64,000 nt of DNA from Flavobacteriales bacterium (GTDB lineage: Bacteria > Bacteroidota > Bacteroidia > Flavobacteriales_F > PHOS-HE28), in contig JADJVC010000006.1 in NCBI GenBank assembly GCA_016710685.1, positions 248,001 to 312,000 on the forward strand. Reading direction: 5' to 3'. Positions 1 to 8,629 of the stretch are shown here, piece by piece. The notes under the pieces were generated by a model that saw only the letters and a program-made list of their open reading frames with translations, had not been told where the DNA came from and did no database searches. The translations under genes and the position numbers were made by a program. Position 1 is the first letter of the stretch. Each line of letters starts with the position of its first letter.

Positions 1-1750
1 ACTCGGTCCAATCCGTGACACCGATCTCGCGATAGCGCAGGTCGTACGTGGATGAGGCCAACACCGTGCCCCAACTGATCGTGGCACTGGTGGAGTCGTT
101 TGCGATGGCTGTGATGTTCCCCGGTGGCGTGCAACAGCCTTCGCTGGTCCAGGAGAAGATCGGCCCGAAATCACTCGCTGCGGAATCGCAATCCGCAGCT
201 ACTTGGAACTCATACATTTCACAGTTGCCGAGGCCGGATAAGGGGAGCTGGCCTGAGGTAAGTCCGCCTACTTCTGTCCAATTGGTTGTGCCTTGCTGGC
301 GGTAGCGCGCGGTGTAGGTGCCGGGCAGCGCGTTCCATGTAAGCGTTGCGGAGCCGATGGCAGCGGAAGTGGCTGCCAAATTGAACGGTGCGGGGCAGGC
401 GGCGCAGCTGTCCATGAGCAATTGCACGCTGTTGAAAGCGTTGATGCGGCCACCCGTCACCGTATTGCCCGGCAGGTTGCCCACTTGGTCCACGCCGGCG
501 AAAAGTGCATCGCGTACGCGCTGTGCGGCTTCCACCGGACTGTTGTGCGCTATGGCGCCCAAGCTGGCACAGGGCACGCTGTACAGCAGGCCAACGACCC
601 CAGCGGTGAGCGGGCTGGCGAACGAAGTGCCGCTGGCGCTGCCAGTGCCACCGCCGATGGTGGTGGTGAACACGCTGGCCCCGGGGGCGCCCACATCGAT
701 GGTGGTGGCGCCGTAACCGGAGAAGGTGCGCATGTCCAGGTTGTTGGTTGCCGTTACGGCGATCATGAATTCGCTGGGACACGCCGTGGGCAGGTCGCCC
801 ACAATGTCGACGTTCACATTGTTGTTCGCCGTGGATCCACAATTCAGAATTCCGGCTGTGCCCAAGGTGTCGTACAGCGCGCACCAGATCGGCGCGTTGG
901 CCGGTTGGCCGCCATCCACACCCCAACTGGCGTTGGTGGCCACCACGAAAGCGCCTTTGCTGCCACCGCTCTGGTTGTACAACCTGCGCATCACCAGCGG
1001 ATAAGTGTAAGCCGCCACCACGTCGGATTCCAGCGTGCTGGCGTATTGCACCGGCATCATTTTCACATGCCAATTCGCGCCAGAAACTTGTACGCCGTTG
1101 TTGCCCACTGCTCCGATCATACCCGCCACTTCGGTGCCGTGCGATCCGCTGTAAACGTTGTCGTTCCCTGCCGCTGGATCCCAGCCGCGCACGTCGTCGA
1201 TGTAGCCGTTGCCGTCGTCGTCCACGCCATTGCCGGGAATCTCCAGCCAGTTTTTCCAGGCATTCGCCGCAAGGTCCGGATGGGTGAGGTCTGCATCTTC
1301 GATGATGGCCACAACGATGGTGTCGCCCACAGCCGTTACACCACCGGTTGTGATGTCCCAAGCACCTTCGCTGTCGATGTTCTGGTGGTGCCATTGCTGG
1401 CTGTACAGTGGATCGTCGGGGACATTTCGCGGGGCCAATCGGTGGTTCACTTGAGCCATCTCAACTCCGGGGTGTGCTTGGAAGGCGCGCAACATGGCGG
1501 CCTGCGGAACGGCGTCGGGGTCGAAATGGAACAGCCACGTACGCATGGGTGCTGACACTTCTTTTTCAACGCGCAATGCGTTCGGCACGCCGTTCAAGAT
1601 CGAAAGTTCTTTTGCCACTTCAACCGCGCTGGTTCCAGGCTTTAACATGGCCAACATGTCCCCGGGGACAGTGGCGGCTTGTGGAAAGGCAACTGTGCTA
1701 AGAGTGAGCAGGCACAATAAAAACAGTGAGGCGCGGAGCGAAAGCAGCAT
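1..1750 (-). CDS. S8 subtilisin-like secreted serine protease with fibronectin III-like domains, 3' end outside window
   Basis: About 583 codons are visible and the frame runs off the left edge, so the C-terminus is missing. It starts MLLSLRASLFLLCLL, a signal peptide. The peptidase S8 domain shows the His motif GSHGTEVAG, the oxyanion Asn region VVATNASWG and the Ser motif SGTSFASP. The Asp motif is unusual: IIEDADLTHPDL, where most relatives have I-D-[ST]-G, so one residue is short and the catalytic Asp is inferred. A calcium-loop-like stretch GNGVDDDGNGYIDD follows. Two fibronectin III-like repeats come after (CPAPFNLAAT.. and CTPPGNITAI..), each with the Y-x-x-x-YR signature. Such proteases in this phylum are usually T9SS cargo, but the sorting domain would lie beyond the window. 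The ATG at 1750 sits 4 bases behind a TACCTTTG box. Confidence 0.9.
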   Translation of the reverse strand, partial: MLLSLRASLFLLCLLTLSTVAFPQAATVPGDMLAMLKPGTSAVEVAKELSILNGVPNALRVEKEVSAPMRTWLFHFDPDAVPQAAMLRAFQAHPGVEMAQVNHRLAPRNVPDDPLYSQQWHHQNIDSEGAWDITTGGVTAVGDTIVVAIIEDADLTHPDLAANAWKNWLEIPGNGVDDDGNGYIDDVRGWDPAAGNDNVYSGSHGTEVAGMIGAVGNNGVQVSGANWHVKMMPVQYASTLESDVVAAYTYPLVMRRLYNQSGGSKGAFVVATNASWGVDGGQPANAPIWCALYDTLGTAGILNCGSTANNNVNVDIVGDLPTACPSEFMIAVTATNNLDMRTFSGYGATTIDVGAPGASVFTTTIGGGTGSASGTSFASPLTAGVVGLLYSVPCASLGAIAHNSPVEAAQRVRDALFAGVDQVGNLPGNTVTGGRINAFNSVQLLMDSCAACPAPFNLAATSAAIGSATLTWNALPGTYTARYRQQGTTNWTEVGGLTSGQLPLSGLGNCEMYEFQVAADCDSAASDFGPIFSWTSEGCCTPPGNITAIANDSTSATISWGTVLASSTYDLRYREIGVTDWTE

Positions 1751-1897
1751 GGTACAAAGGTAGACGGCTACTACAGGCCATGCGTGGCCTGTGGGGGGCG
1801 CATGTGCAACTGATACTTGGAAGGCCGAGAAAAGAAATCGTATCATTAAGCAACGCCAGCCCGCTGCCCGCTGTCTTTTGTATACGGAAGCACCCAG
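1751..1897. other. divergent intergenic region with a 7-bp hairpin
   Basis: The spacer lies between two divergent secreted-protein genes. It holds the -7 box of the left gene and an inverted repeat, ACAGGCC (1773-1779) with GGCCTGT (1786-1792). No convincing promoter for the right-hand gene was seen. Confidence 0.4.
1755..1762 (-). promoter_or_regulatory. -7 promoter box TACCTTTG for the S8 protease
   Basis: This is an exact match to the Bacteroidota -7 consensus TAnnTTTG, four bases upstream of the ATG. If used, the transcript starts at or next to the start codon. No clear -33 TTG was found at the expected distance. Confidence 0.5.
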
Positions 1898-3475
1898 ATG
1901 AGAAATATTTTTCCTCTTTTCATGGTCCTAGCCACTGCGGCGCAAGCCCAGCAAGTGCAATGGCTTACGGCAGACCCGATCGCGTACGAGATCAACCCGG
2001 ACATGCCCACGCATTTGGTATGCGCTTCGGATGTGGACCATAGCTACATTGCCCGAAGCACCACGCTGAGCTACCAATACGGCACGGTATTCGGCGATGC
2101 CGAAGTGGAGCAGCGCAATGCGATCGGCGAAACCAATTGGTCCTTTACGTTGGGTGATACCGTGCTGTTGCAGGCCATGGCCTCGGACCTGGCAGGCAAC
2201 GTGATCCTCGGCGGGCAGTTTTTCCGACAGGTCCATCTCAACGGTGAAGCCGTGTTACCAGCGTTGAACGGAAACGAATTCCCGGAGTCATTCCTGATCG
2301 CTTTGGACGTGAATGGCAACTTGCTCTGGCAGCGCAACATCTCGCCGGCCGACCCGCAGGGCACACAATTGCAGTCCATCACCTTCGACCCGCAAGGCCG
2401 CGCCTGGTACGCCACTTGCGACTTCTTCAATGCGGAGATCAAACGGCTGGATGATGCTGGAAATGATGTGGAGACACGGACGATACAAGACGCCAAGTCC
2501 ATCGGCAACATCAGCTTCGATCCCTGGGGCGGCCTGTATTTTTCCGGAGCTGCGGAATTTCCGGGCATCACCGTGGGCGGAACGTTTTATCCCGTGCCCG
2601 GCTCGTACAATATGGTCGTGGGCCGCTACACCCCGGATGGCACGCCGCAATGGCTGCAGGCTGCTGCGGATGTCACTTTCCAAAGGCCCCGTGTTAAGGC
2701 GGATGCCTTTGGCCATGCGTATTTCGCCGGTTCTCCTTTTGACAGTTTGAACTTTGGCGGCATCCCGTTCCATGGACCGGAATGGAACACTACTTTTTTT
2801 CTTGCGCGAATTGACAGCATGGGCAATTTTGTGTGGGGTTACCAACCCCCGTTGGGAGCACCTTTTACGGGACAATTCGGGTTTGGTAAAAATGAAAGCC
2901 TAGGAGTGGATGGACAAGGAAACGCTGTGGTGATCGGCGTTTCAAATGGCGTGGTTAACTGGGGCAACAATGTGGAAACGAACATTGGCACAATTCAAGA
3001 GCGCGCAGTAACAATGCTGCAGATCGACAGCACCGGAACGCCGCAGTGGGAGCTCCACGGCGGAAGCATGGACTACGACGTTCCGGAAGGAATTTCCGTG
3101 CTGCCGGACGGTGTTTGCCATATCGCCGTGCAAGTGCGCGATACGTTTTTCCTTGGGCCGTTTTCCGTTGATGTGTCCACCTCGCATTTGGCCGTGGCGC
3201 GCATCGATCCAGGAGTCGCCACAGGTATTGCTGCAGTAATACCGGGCAGCCATGAGCTAGCCGTTTTTCCGTCACCATACACCGACCATTTCAACGTTGC
3301 TGGCACCTTCTTCACCAATATTCCGATAACGGTGCGTGTGTTCGACGGGTGCGGCCGCATGGTGCTGGAATCCGCCGATGCTACGCAGCTTGGCGGAGAA
3401 CTGGCGCCGGGCATCTACCAAGTGGAAGTGCGCCAAATGGGGCATGTTCGGTACGGGCGGGTTGTAAAGCAGTAA
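1898..3475 (+). CDS. secreted T9SS type A cargo protein with beta-propeller-like repeats
   Basis: The 525-residue protein has a signal peptide (MRNIFPLFMVLATAAQAQQ) and several loose repeats of the type 'D-x-x-G-N-x-x-W', as in SBBP-like or delta-60-like propeller proteins (for example LDVNGNLLWQRNI and IDSTGTPQWELHG). The last 75 or so residues, from LAVFPSPYTDHF to YGRVVKQ, form a T9SS type A sorting domain: an FPSPY-type start, a G-R-x-V turn, GIYQVEV, and a closing V-V-K-Q. It is predicted to be exported and cell-surface attached or released. The repeat character is visible, but the specific function is not recognisable. The dioxygenase-like gene follows 51 bases later on the same strand. 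Confidence 0.85.
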   Translation: MRNIFPLFMVLATAAQAQQVQWLTADPIAYEINPDMPTHLVCASDVDHSYIARSTTLSYQYGTVFGDAEVEQRNAIGETNWSFTLGDTVLLQAMASDLAGNVILGGQFFRQVHLNGEAVLPALNGNEFPESFLIALDVNGNLLWQRNISPADPQGTQLQSITFDPQGRAWYATCDFFNAEIKRLDDAGNDVETRTIQDAKSIGNISFDPWGGLYFSGAAEFPGITVGGTFYPVPGSYNMVVGRYTPDGTPQWLQAAADVTFQRPRVKADAFGHAYFAGSPFDSLNFGGIPFHGPEWNTTFFLARIDSMGNFVWGYQPPLGAPFTGQFGFGKNESLGVDGQGNAVVIGVSNGVVNWGNNVETNIGTIQERAVTMLQIDSTGTPQWELHGGSMDYDVPEGISVLPDGVCHIAVQVRDTFFLGPFSVDVSTSHLAVARIDPGVATGIAAVIPGSHELAVFPSPYTDHFNVAGTFFTNIPITVRVFDGCGRMVLESADATQLGGELAPGIYQVEVRQMGHVRYGRVVKQ

Positions 3476-3487
3476 AGCGTTGCACCG

Positions 3488-3495
3488 TAACTTGC
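3488..3495 (+). promoter_or_regulatory. -7-like box TAACTTGC before the dioxygenase-like gene
   Basis: TAACTTGC lies about 30 bases before the ATG. A TTG about 23 bases upstream could be the -33 element. The match to TAnnTTTG is imperfect. Confidence 0.3.
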
Positions 3496-3526
3496 AGTGA
3501 TCCACTTCCTGAACCACCACTAACAA

Positions 3527-4576
3527 ATGGAACGAAGAAACTTTTTGCGCCTGGCAGGAGTGGCCGGAATGGCCAGCATGGTTCCCGGAGCCGCCCATGC
3601 CCACGATGATACGGAAGGTCCGGCACCTGCGCCACCATTCATGCCGGAACCCGGCGGAGGCTGTGTGCTGGTGCCTTCGGAAACCGCAGGTCCGTTCCCA
3701 TTGGACCTCAGCGGCGACAGCTCCTATTTCCGCACCGACATCCGCGAAGATCAGGCGGGTGCGGACCTGCGGTTGCGTATGCGCGTGATCGGGAATGCCA
3801 ACTGCTTGGGCATGGCGAACTGCCGTGTGGACGCTTGGCATTGCAACGCGGACGGGTACTACAGCGGCTTCACAACCAACGCGCACTTGGGTCAACAGAA
3901 CAATAACGCGGCGCGCTGGCTGCGCGGCATTCAGTTGGCGGACGCGAACGGCGAGGTGGAGTTTCTAACCAAATTTCCGGGCTGGTATCCGGGGCGCACA
4001 GTGCACATCCATTTCCAGGTTTTCGTGAGTTCCATGCTTCAGGCTACCTCGCAATTGTGCTTTCCCACGGCAGAGAAAAATGCGCTGCTCACCAGTGAGG
4101 CGCCCTACACCACATGGGGTGCCGACCCCGTTACACCGGCTATGGACGGTGTTTTTGTCGATGGCTATGCACTGCAGTTGGCCACGCTCACATACGATGC
4201 GTTGGCCAATGAATATTTGTCGTCACTTGAAGTGACCATCAATGGCACGGGCACTGGAAGCACGGGGCTTGCCGCCTTGGAACCCGAGACCGGCGGCCAG
4301 TTCAAGCTGGGTCAGAATTTTCCGAATCCGTTCGCGCAGAACACCAGCATCCCGTTCAACCTTGCCAATGGCGGGGACGTTACCGTGGAGCTTTTCGACA
4401 ACATGGGCCGCAGGGTGGCGGAGATCGCGCACAATGGGCTGGCCGGTGGAGATCACGAGGTTATGATCGACTTGAAAAAACTCGGGCTGGAGCGCGCGAA
4501 CTACGTGTATCAACTCACCGTCCGGAATGCCAACGGAGTGTTCCGGCAGTGCAAGCTGATGACAGTGCAGAAATAA
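3527..4576 (+). CDS. intradiol ring-cleavage dioxygenase-like protein with T9SS sorting domain
   Basis: The protein has 349 residues. Residues about 45-230 match the intradiol dioxygenase family (protocatechuate/catechol dioxygenases, Fe3+-dependent). The candidate iron ligands are present: Tyr112 in DGYYSGF, and Tyr154, His160 and His162 in PGWYPGRTVHIHF. From about residue 265 a T9SS type A domain follows (LGQNFPNPFAQNTSIPF to LMTVQK). The N-terminus MERRNFLRLAGVAGM carries a twin-arginine-like RRxFL motif, suggesting Tat export of a folded metal-loaded enzyme before T9SS translocation. Extracytoplasmic dioxygenase-like proteins of unknown substrate are common in this phylum, so cleavage of a catechol is plausible but not shown. 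Confidence 0.85.
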   Translation: MERRNFLRLAGVAGMASMVPGAAHAHDDTEGPAPAPPFMPEPGGGCVLVPSETAGPFPLDLSGDSSYFRTDIREDQAGADLRLRMRVIGNANCLGMANCRVDAWHCNADGYYSGFTTNAHLGQQNNNAARWLRGIQLADANGEVEFLTKFPGWYPGRTVHIHFQVFVSSMLQATSQLCFPTAEKNALLTSEAPYTTWGADPVTPAMDGVFVDGYALQLATLTYDALANEYLSSLEVTINGTGTGSTGLAALEPETGGQFKLGQNFPNPFAQNTSIPFNLANGGDVTVELFDNMGRRVAEIAHNGLAGGDHEVMIDLKKLGLERANYVYQLTVRNANGVFRQCKLMTVQK

Positions 4577-4630
4577 GTGGAACGGTGAATTGTCCGGAAG
4601 CGGCGTTCCACTGCTGAACTTCGCGCCGTC

Positions 4631-6357
4631 ATGTCCACGCCGCAACGTCGTAGTATCCTCCGAATAATTTGGCGCATTGTCGGTGGCCTCGCGTTGGTAC
4701 TGATCGCTGCGGCAGGCTGGCTGGCATGGTGGGCAACGCACGGCGGCGAAGCTTGGCTGGATCGCAAAGCGGAAGAGCGCATCCATGCCGTGATCGAACA
4801 AGCCAGTGTGCCGGGCTATCGGTTCACCTTGGGCCGGTTGAAGGCCGATGCCCGACATGGCCGGTTGACCGTTACGGATGCCGAGCTAAGTTTTGAGCCG
4901 CGTCTGCTGGACAGTCTGCGCACCGGCGCTTACCAGTATCTCTTCGCCGGCAAAGTGGCCAAGGCCGAATTGCGTGGACTTTCGTTTTGGCGCTTGCTGT
5001 TGCACGGTGAATTCCGCGTTGGTGCCATCGAGCTGCAAGGCCCTGAATTCCACTACTACACGGGGCCGAAGCGCGTGGATCTCGCAGACCCGTTCAAGCG
5101 CTTGGGCCATGGCGGAAAGAGCCTTGTCTCGGTATTGTTTACGGATACGCTCACCATTGCCGATGCTTCCGCCACCGTGCAGGACCTCAATAAGGATTTG
5201 CCCGAGCTGAAGGTGAACGGGCTGAGCGTACACGGCACAAGCGTGCGCGTTTCCGCCGCCGGGCGCAATGCCGGAGTGCGGCTTGCCGTGGCCGGTACGG
5301 ACCTGCGCGTGGACAGCATCAGTACGTTGTTGCCCGATGGAAGCAATCTGCACATCGGTGCTGTGGCTCTTTCCCGTACAAAGCAAAAAGGCTTGCTCAC
5401 GGCCATCCGCATCACGCCACCACCAACGGACAGTATGAGCGTGGACCGCATGGCGAAAAGCGTGATGACCCTCGCCGTGGACAGCTTGGTAATGGCCGGT
5501 CTGGACTTTGACCGCTCCATTGCGGACGAGGCATTGTTCATCCATAGCATGGGCATACACGGTCTTCATGTTGCCGTGGACTTGGATAAATCGTTGCCGG
5601 AAGAACCGCCTGAACCCGTGCGCTTGCCCCCGGCAGCATTGGCCTCCATGCCGTTCTCCATCCGCGTGGACACGTTGGACCTCGTGGATGCCGAGGTGCA
5701 TTACCGCGAACGCGACGCGAAGACCGGCCGCTGGGGTGAAGTGCCATTCTCCCGGATGAGCGCGCAGTTCCGCAACATCACCAATGATGCGGCAGCAACA
5801 ACGGACAGCATCACGGGCCGGTTCAACGCAACATTTTTCGACAGCGCGCAAGTGGTAGGAACATACACCGCTGCGCTGGACGGCAGCGAGAAATTCAGCA
5901 TTACCACCACGGTCACTCGTTTGCCGTTGGTGGAGGTGAACCGCGCCACGCAACCCTTGATGCGCATGCAAGTAGAGAAGGGGATACTCAACAGCCTAAC
6001 CATGCGCATGGAAGGAAATGCGCGCCGAGCCAAGGAACCATGGAACTGGCCTACACCGGTCTGTTGGTGCGCGTGGAACCCGGAACGCCAACAGCGTTGC
6101 GGAGCAGCATGTTCGGCAACGTGATGGATGCCATGCTCCAACAGCAATACGGCGGCGGCATGACGGCGGACCGTGAACGCAACTTCAGCATTGAACGCGA
6201 CCCCGACCGTTCCATGCTCACCTATTTATGGCACGCCACACGCGAAGGCTTGACGCGCAACTTGGTGCCGGAAGCGAAGGAGCGCATGCGCACCATGGTG
6301 CGGACGGATCTGGACAATTGGAAGAAGGAACGTGCTGCGCGGAAGGTGAAGAAGTAA
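4631..6357 (+). pseudogene. AsmA-like membrane-anchored protein, frameshifted near 6036
   Basis: The gene begins MSTPQRRSILRIIWRIVGG with one N-terminal transmembrane helix (LALVLIAAAGWLAWW). A long periplasmic part follows, rich in beta-strand pattern and 'VD-x-L' motifs, as in AsmA/DUF748-type envelope proteins. The first frame reads to 6124 but loses sense after ..GNARRAKE. The conserved-looking end (MELAYTGLLVRVE.. to ..AARKVKK) lies one frame back. Adding one G to the GG at 6035-6036 restores ARRAKGTMELAYTG and gives one frame of about 575 residues. A sequencing error or a recent mutation is likelier than two genes. The family call is moderate and the exact role is unknown. Confidence 0.7.
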
Positions 6358-6368
6358 TTCAATTTCAA

Positions 6369-6444
6369 TTGCTGATTGCTAATTCCTGATTCCGGCTGCC
6401 GACGCGGCTCGCCGGAATTAGGAATAAGCAATTAGGAATTAGCC
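6369..6444. repeat. dispersed palindromic repeat, copy 1 (GCTGATTGC family)
   Basis: An imperfect inverted repeat begins GCTGATTGCTAATTCC and ends with the complementary AATTAGGAATTAGC. The centre contains GCCGACGCGGCT. A second copy in the opposite orientation lies at 57386-57454. It occupies the gap between two convergent genes and may serve as a bidirectional terminator. Confidence 0.75.
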
Positions 6445-6505
6445 GATTTGTAGAGCTTGCGAAAATTTTCGGTTGCTGCAGAAGTGCTTGTAATTTGAAT
6501 TGGAA

Positions 6506-7741
6506 TTATTCCAACTCATGTGCTACCTGTGTTGCGATCAGGTCAACTAACGTTTCGCGGCGACGAATGAGCAAGGGTTTGCCGTTGTGAACAAGTATCT
6601 CCGGTGGCCGCAATCGGCTGTTGTAGTTGCTCGCCATGGAATGCCCGTAGGCCCCGGCATTCCTTAGAGCGAGAAGATCGCCTTCCCGCACTTCAGCAAG
6701 TTTGCGGTCCCAACCGAAGGTGTCCGTCTCGCAGATGTTTCCTACCACCGTGTAGATCCGCGTGTTACCTCCTGTGTTGCTTACGTTGTCGATCTGGTGG
6801 TACGCGCCGTACATCATCGGGCGGATCATGTGGTTCAAGCCGCTGTCCACTCCAGCAAAAACTGTTGCGGTGGTCTGCTTTACCAAATTCACACGCACCA
6901 ACAGCGTTCCCGATTCGCTCACGAGGAACTTGCCCGGTTCGAACCAAACTTCAACAGGTGTGCTGCGACCCGTATTGAATTTCACCATCCGTTCCGTTAT
7001 CCTTCGTCCCAACTCCTCGATGTCAGTTGTAATATCTTCCTCCTTGTAGGCCACCTTGAACCCGCTGCCCAGGTCCAGGTAGCGCAGCTCGGGAAAGCGC
7101 TCTGCGGTATCGATCAACAGTTCAGCGCCTTGCAGGAAAACTTCCGCATCGAGGATATCGCTGCCCGTGTGCATGTGCAGGCCATGGATGTGCATGCCGT
7201 GCGTGGCAACAATGCGCTCCACATGCCGCAATTGATGAATGGAGATCCCGAACTTCGAATCGATGTGGCCTGTACTGATCCGTTCATTGCCACCTGCCAT
7301 AATGTGCGGGTTCACGCGCAAGAACAACGGCACCTTACCGCCGAAAGCCTGCCCGAAAAGCTCCAGCATGGGGATTGAATCGATGGTGATGTGTACGCCG
7401 TATTCCACGGCCCGTTGGAACTCCGCGAACCCCACCATGTTCGGTGTGAAAAGGATCTCGTCCGCCGTGAAGCCCGCCTTCAAACCCAGCTCCACTTCTT
7501 CTATGGAAACCGTGTCCAGGCCAGTCCCTATGCGCCTCATCAACCGCAGCACCGTAAGGTTTGGGAGTGCCTTGCACGCATACATTATACGGTGCGTGAG
7601 CCCGGAGAAAGCGGCCTTCAACCGAGCAACTTGCCGGGCCATCAGGCTGCTGTCGTACACATAGAGCGGCGTGCCGAACATGACCGCCAACTCCTCCAGT
7701 TGTACGCCTCCAATTTGTGTGGACACCTCCGCTTTTCCCAT
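6506..7741 (-). CDS. lysA: diaminopimelate decarboxylase
   Basis: This PLP-dependent enzyme makes L-lysine from meso-diaminopimelate in the cytoplasm. The 411-residue product has the fold-type III N-terminal barrel with the PLP lysine in YACKALPN (Lys57), the HMHTGSDI motif, the glycine-rich LDLGSGF, EPGKFLVS (EPGR in most relatives), and the cysteine motif GNICETDTF that binds the substrate from the partner subunit. A TTG lies in frame 9 bases upstream, but the ATG at 7741 is preferred because a TACCTTGG box ends five bases before it. It is followed by a convergent repeat and is probably monocistronic. Confidence 0.93.
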   Translation of the reverse strand: MGKAEVSTQIGGVQLEELAVMFGTPLYVYDSSLMARQVARLKAAFSGLTHRIMYACKALPNLTVLRLMRRIGTGLDTVSIEEVELGLKAGFTADEILFTPNMVGFAEFQRAVEYGVHITIDSIPMLELFGQAFGGKVPLFLRVNPHIMAGGNERISTGHIDSKFGISIHQLRHVERIVATHGMHIHGLHMHTGSDILDAEVFLQGAELLIDTAERFPELRYLDLGSGFKVAYKEEDITTDIEELGRRITERMVKFNTGRSTPVEVWFEPGKFLVSESGTLLVRVNLVKQTTATVFAGVDSGLNHMIRPMMYGAYHQIDNVSNTGGNTRIYTVVGNICETDTFGWDRKLAEVREGDLLALRNAGAYGHSMASNYNSRLRPPEILVHNGKPLLIRRRETLVDLIATQVAHELE

Positions 7742-7746
7742 GGGTG

Positions 7747-7754
7747 CCAAGGTA
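7747..7754 (-). promoter_or_regulatory. -7-like box TACCTTGG for lysA
   Basis: It is one mismatch from TAnnTTTG and five bases before the lysA ATG. It argues for a leaderless or very short-leader transcript and for the ATG at 7741 as the start. Confidence 0.45.
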
Positions 7755-7763
7755 TGTTCCGGA

Positions 7764-8111
7764 TCACCGTGCCGCTTCCACCGCTGCTGCCACCACCTTC
7801 TTCAAATTCCCGATGAAGATCTGTTTCCCGATGATTATCACGGGTCGTTTCAAGAACGTGTATTCCTGCAACAGGTATTTGCGATAGTCCTTCTCGGAAA
7901 GTTCCATTTCGTTCAGTCCCATACTGCGGTACTTCAATGCAACGCGACTGAAGAGCGCCTCATAACTGCCTGCCATATTCTTCATTTCATCCAACTGCAT
8001 GGCGGTAATGGGCTCGGTTTTGATGTCCTGCAATTCAAAACGCTTCAAGTTGGGAATCTCTTTCAGGATCCGTTGGCAGGTGGAGCAGGTGGCGAGGTGG
8101 TAGATCTTCAT
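7764..8111 (-). CDS. ArsC/Spx-family thioredoxin-fold protein
   Basis: The 115-residue protein starts MKIYHLATCSTCQRILKEI. The N-terminal C-S-T-C motif after a short beta strand is typical of the ArsC/YffB/Spx family. The central part is helical, and the C-terminal RPVIIIGKQIFIG matches the R-P-hydrophobic strand that contacts the active-site cysteine. Family members reduce arsenate with glutathione or thioredoxin, or act as redox regulators. There is no ars operon nearby, so an arsenate reductase role is only possible. It lies just upstream of lysA on the same strand with 22 bases between the two genes and could be co-transcribed. Confidence 0.8.
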   Translation of the reverse strand: MKIYHLATCSTCQRILKEIPNLKRFELQDIKTEPITAMQLDEMKNMAGSYEALFSRVALKYRSMGLNEMELSEKDYRKYLLQEYTFLKRPVIIIGKQIFIGNLKKVVAAAVEAAR

Positions 8112-8131
8112 GGTGACTGCGTAGGGTTGCT

Positions 8132-8160
8132 ACCACAAAGAACGCAAAGGGCACTAAGAG
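8132..8160. repeat. CACRAAG-type intergenic repeat
   Basis: ACCACAAAGAACGCAAAGG begins the stretch, with roughly 9-base periodicity of a C-A-(A/C)-A-A-G unit. Similar stretches occur at 14020, 33595, 47108 and 49316. Confidence 0.5.
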
Positions 8161-8385
8161 TTCGCTCTGTGATTGGAAGCGCTGTGATTTTACCGCAACC
8201 CTGTGCCTACCGAAGGCAAGCACGCGCCTGACACAACGACTTTGGTGCCTCAGGTCGCCTTGTTGTTTCGAATTCCGTTGCGTTCGTGCGAGTTTTGCGG
8301 TCCGAAATTTCTTGGCGTGCGTATCGTCCTCGCTTGGGCGTAGCCGCTTCGGCGGAGCACGGTTGGCGGTGCTCTAATCACTCAA

Positions 8386-8487
8386 AACTCCGCACTCTTC
8401 GGTGCCCATGGGTAAGGGGTCACATCCCGGATTCACCACATGCCGGTGACGAAGAACTCAAGTCCGAAGCCGAAGTAAGCATGTGGC
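8386..8487 (-). pseudogene. degenerate duplicate of the asnS 3' end
   Basis: Read on the minus strand it gives PHAYFGFGLE, then FFVTGMW-stop-IRDVTPYPWAPKSAEF-stop. This aligns with the AsnRS C-terminus PHAGFGLGLE..VTGMGNIRDVIPYPRAPKSAEF encoded at 10395-10507. It ends at the same stop codon as the intact gene. It has an in-frame stop, lacks about four codons in the middle and has many substitutions, so the duplication is old. The two copies are in the same orientation and flank the anomalous T9SS gene. Confidence 0.8.
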
Positions 8488-8542
8488 GAAACGCAAAGGA
8501 GAAGTTGCTCAAAACCCTCAGATTCAGTGGTTCCGCAATAAC

Positions 8543-8572
8543 TTGTACTTTCGGACTGATATCATATATTTG
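8543..8572 (+). promoter_or_regulatory. promoter TTG-N19-TATATTTG
   Basis: The -33 TTG is at 8543-8545 and the -7 box TATATTTG at 8565-8572, an exact match to TAnnTTTG with normal spacing. It would drive the T9SS gene starting at 8630 with a leader of about 50 bases. Confidence 0.6.
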
Positions 8573-8629
8573 AGGGAGTGTTCAAACGGCACCCCGAACA
8601 GAATAAGAGCAAGGTACATACGCGAGATC

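Larger units (their letters stand above)
8112..8629. other. 518-bp intergenic region with decayed DNA
   Basis: It contains no intact gene. From left to right it holds a short CACAAAG-type repeat, about 220 bases with no recognised signal, a degenerate copy of the asnS 3' end, and a promoter for the T9SS gene that follows. The asnS remnant shows that this stretch arose by duplication or insertion. Confidence 0.6.

Noticed and set aside
293..1555. 420-codon open frame on the plus strand across the S8 protease
   Set aside because: The minus strand holds all but one of the clear S8 motifs in one frame; the plus-strand product has no motif and a composition expected of a shadow.
8386..8487. Second asparaginyl-tRNA synthetase gene
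   Set aside because: Only the last 35 or so codons are present, with an in-frame stop and a small deletion.
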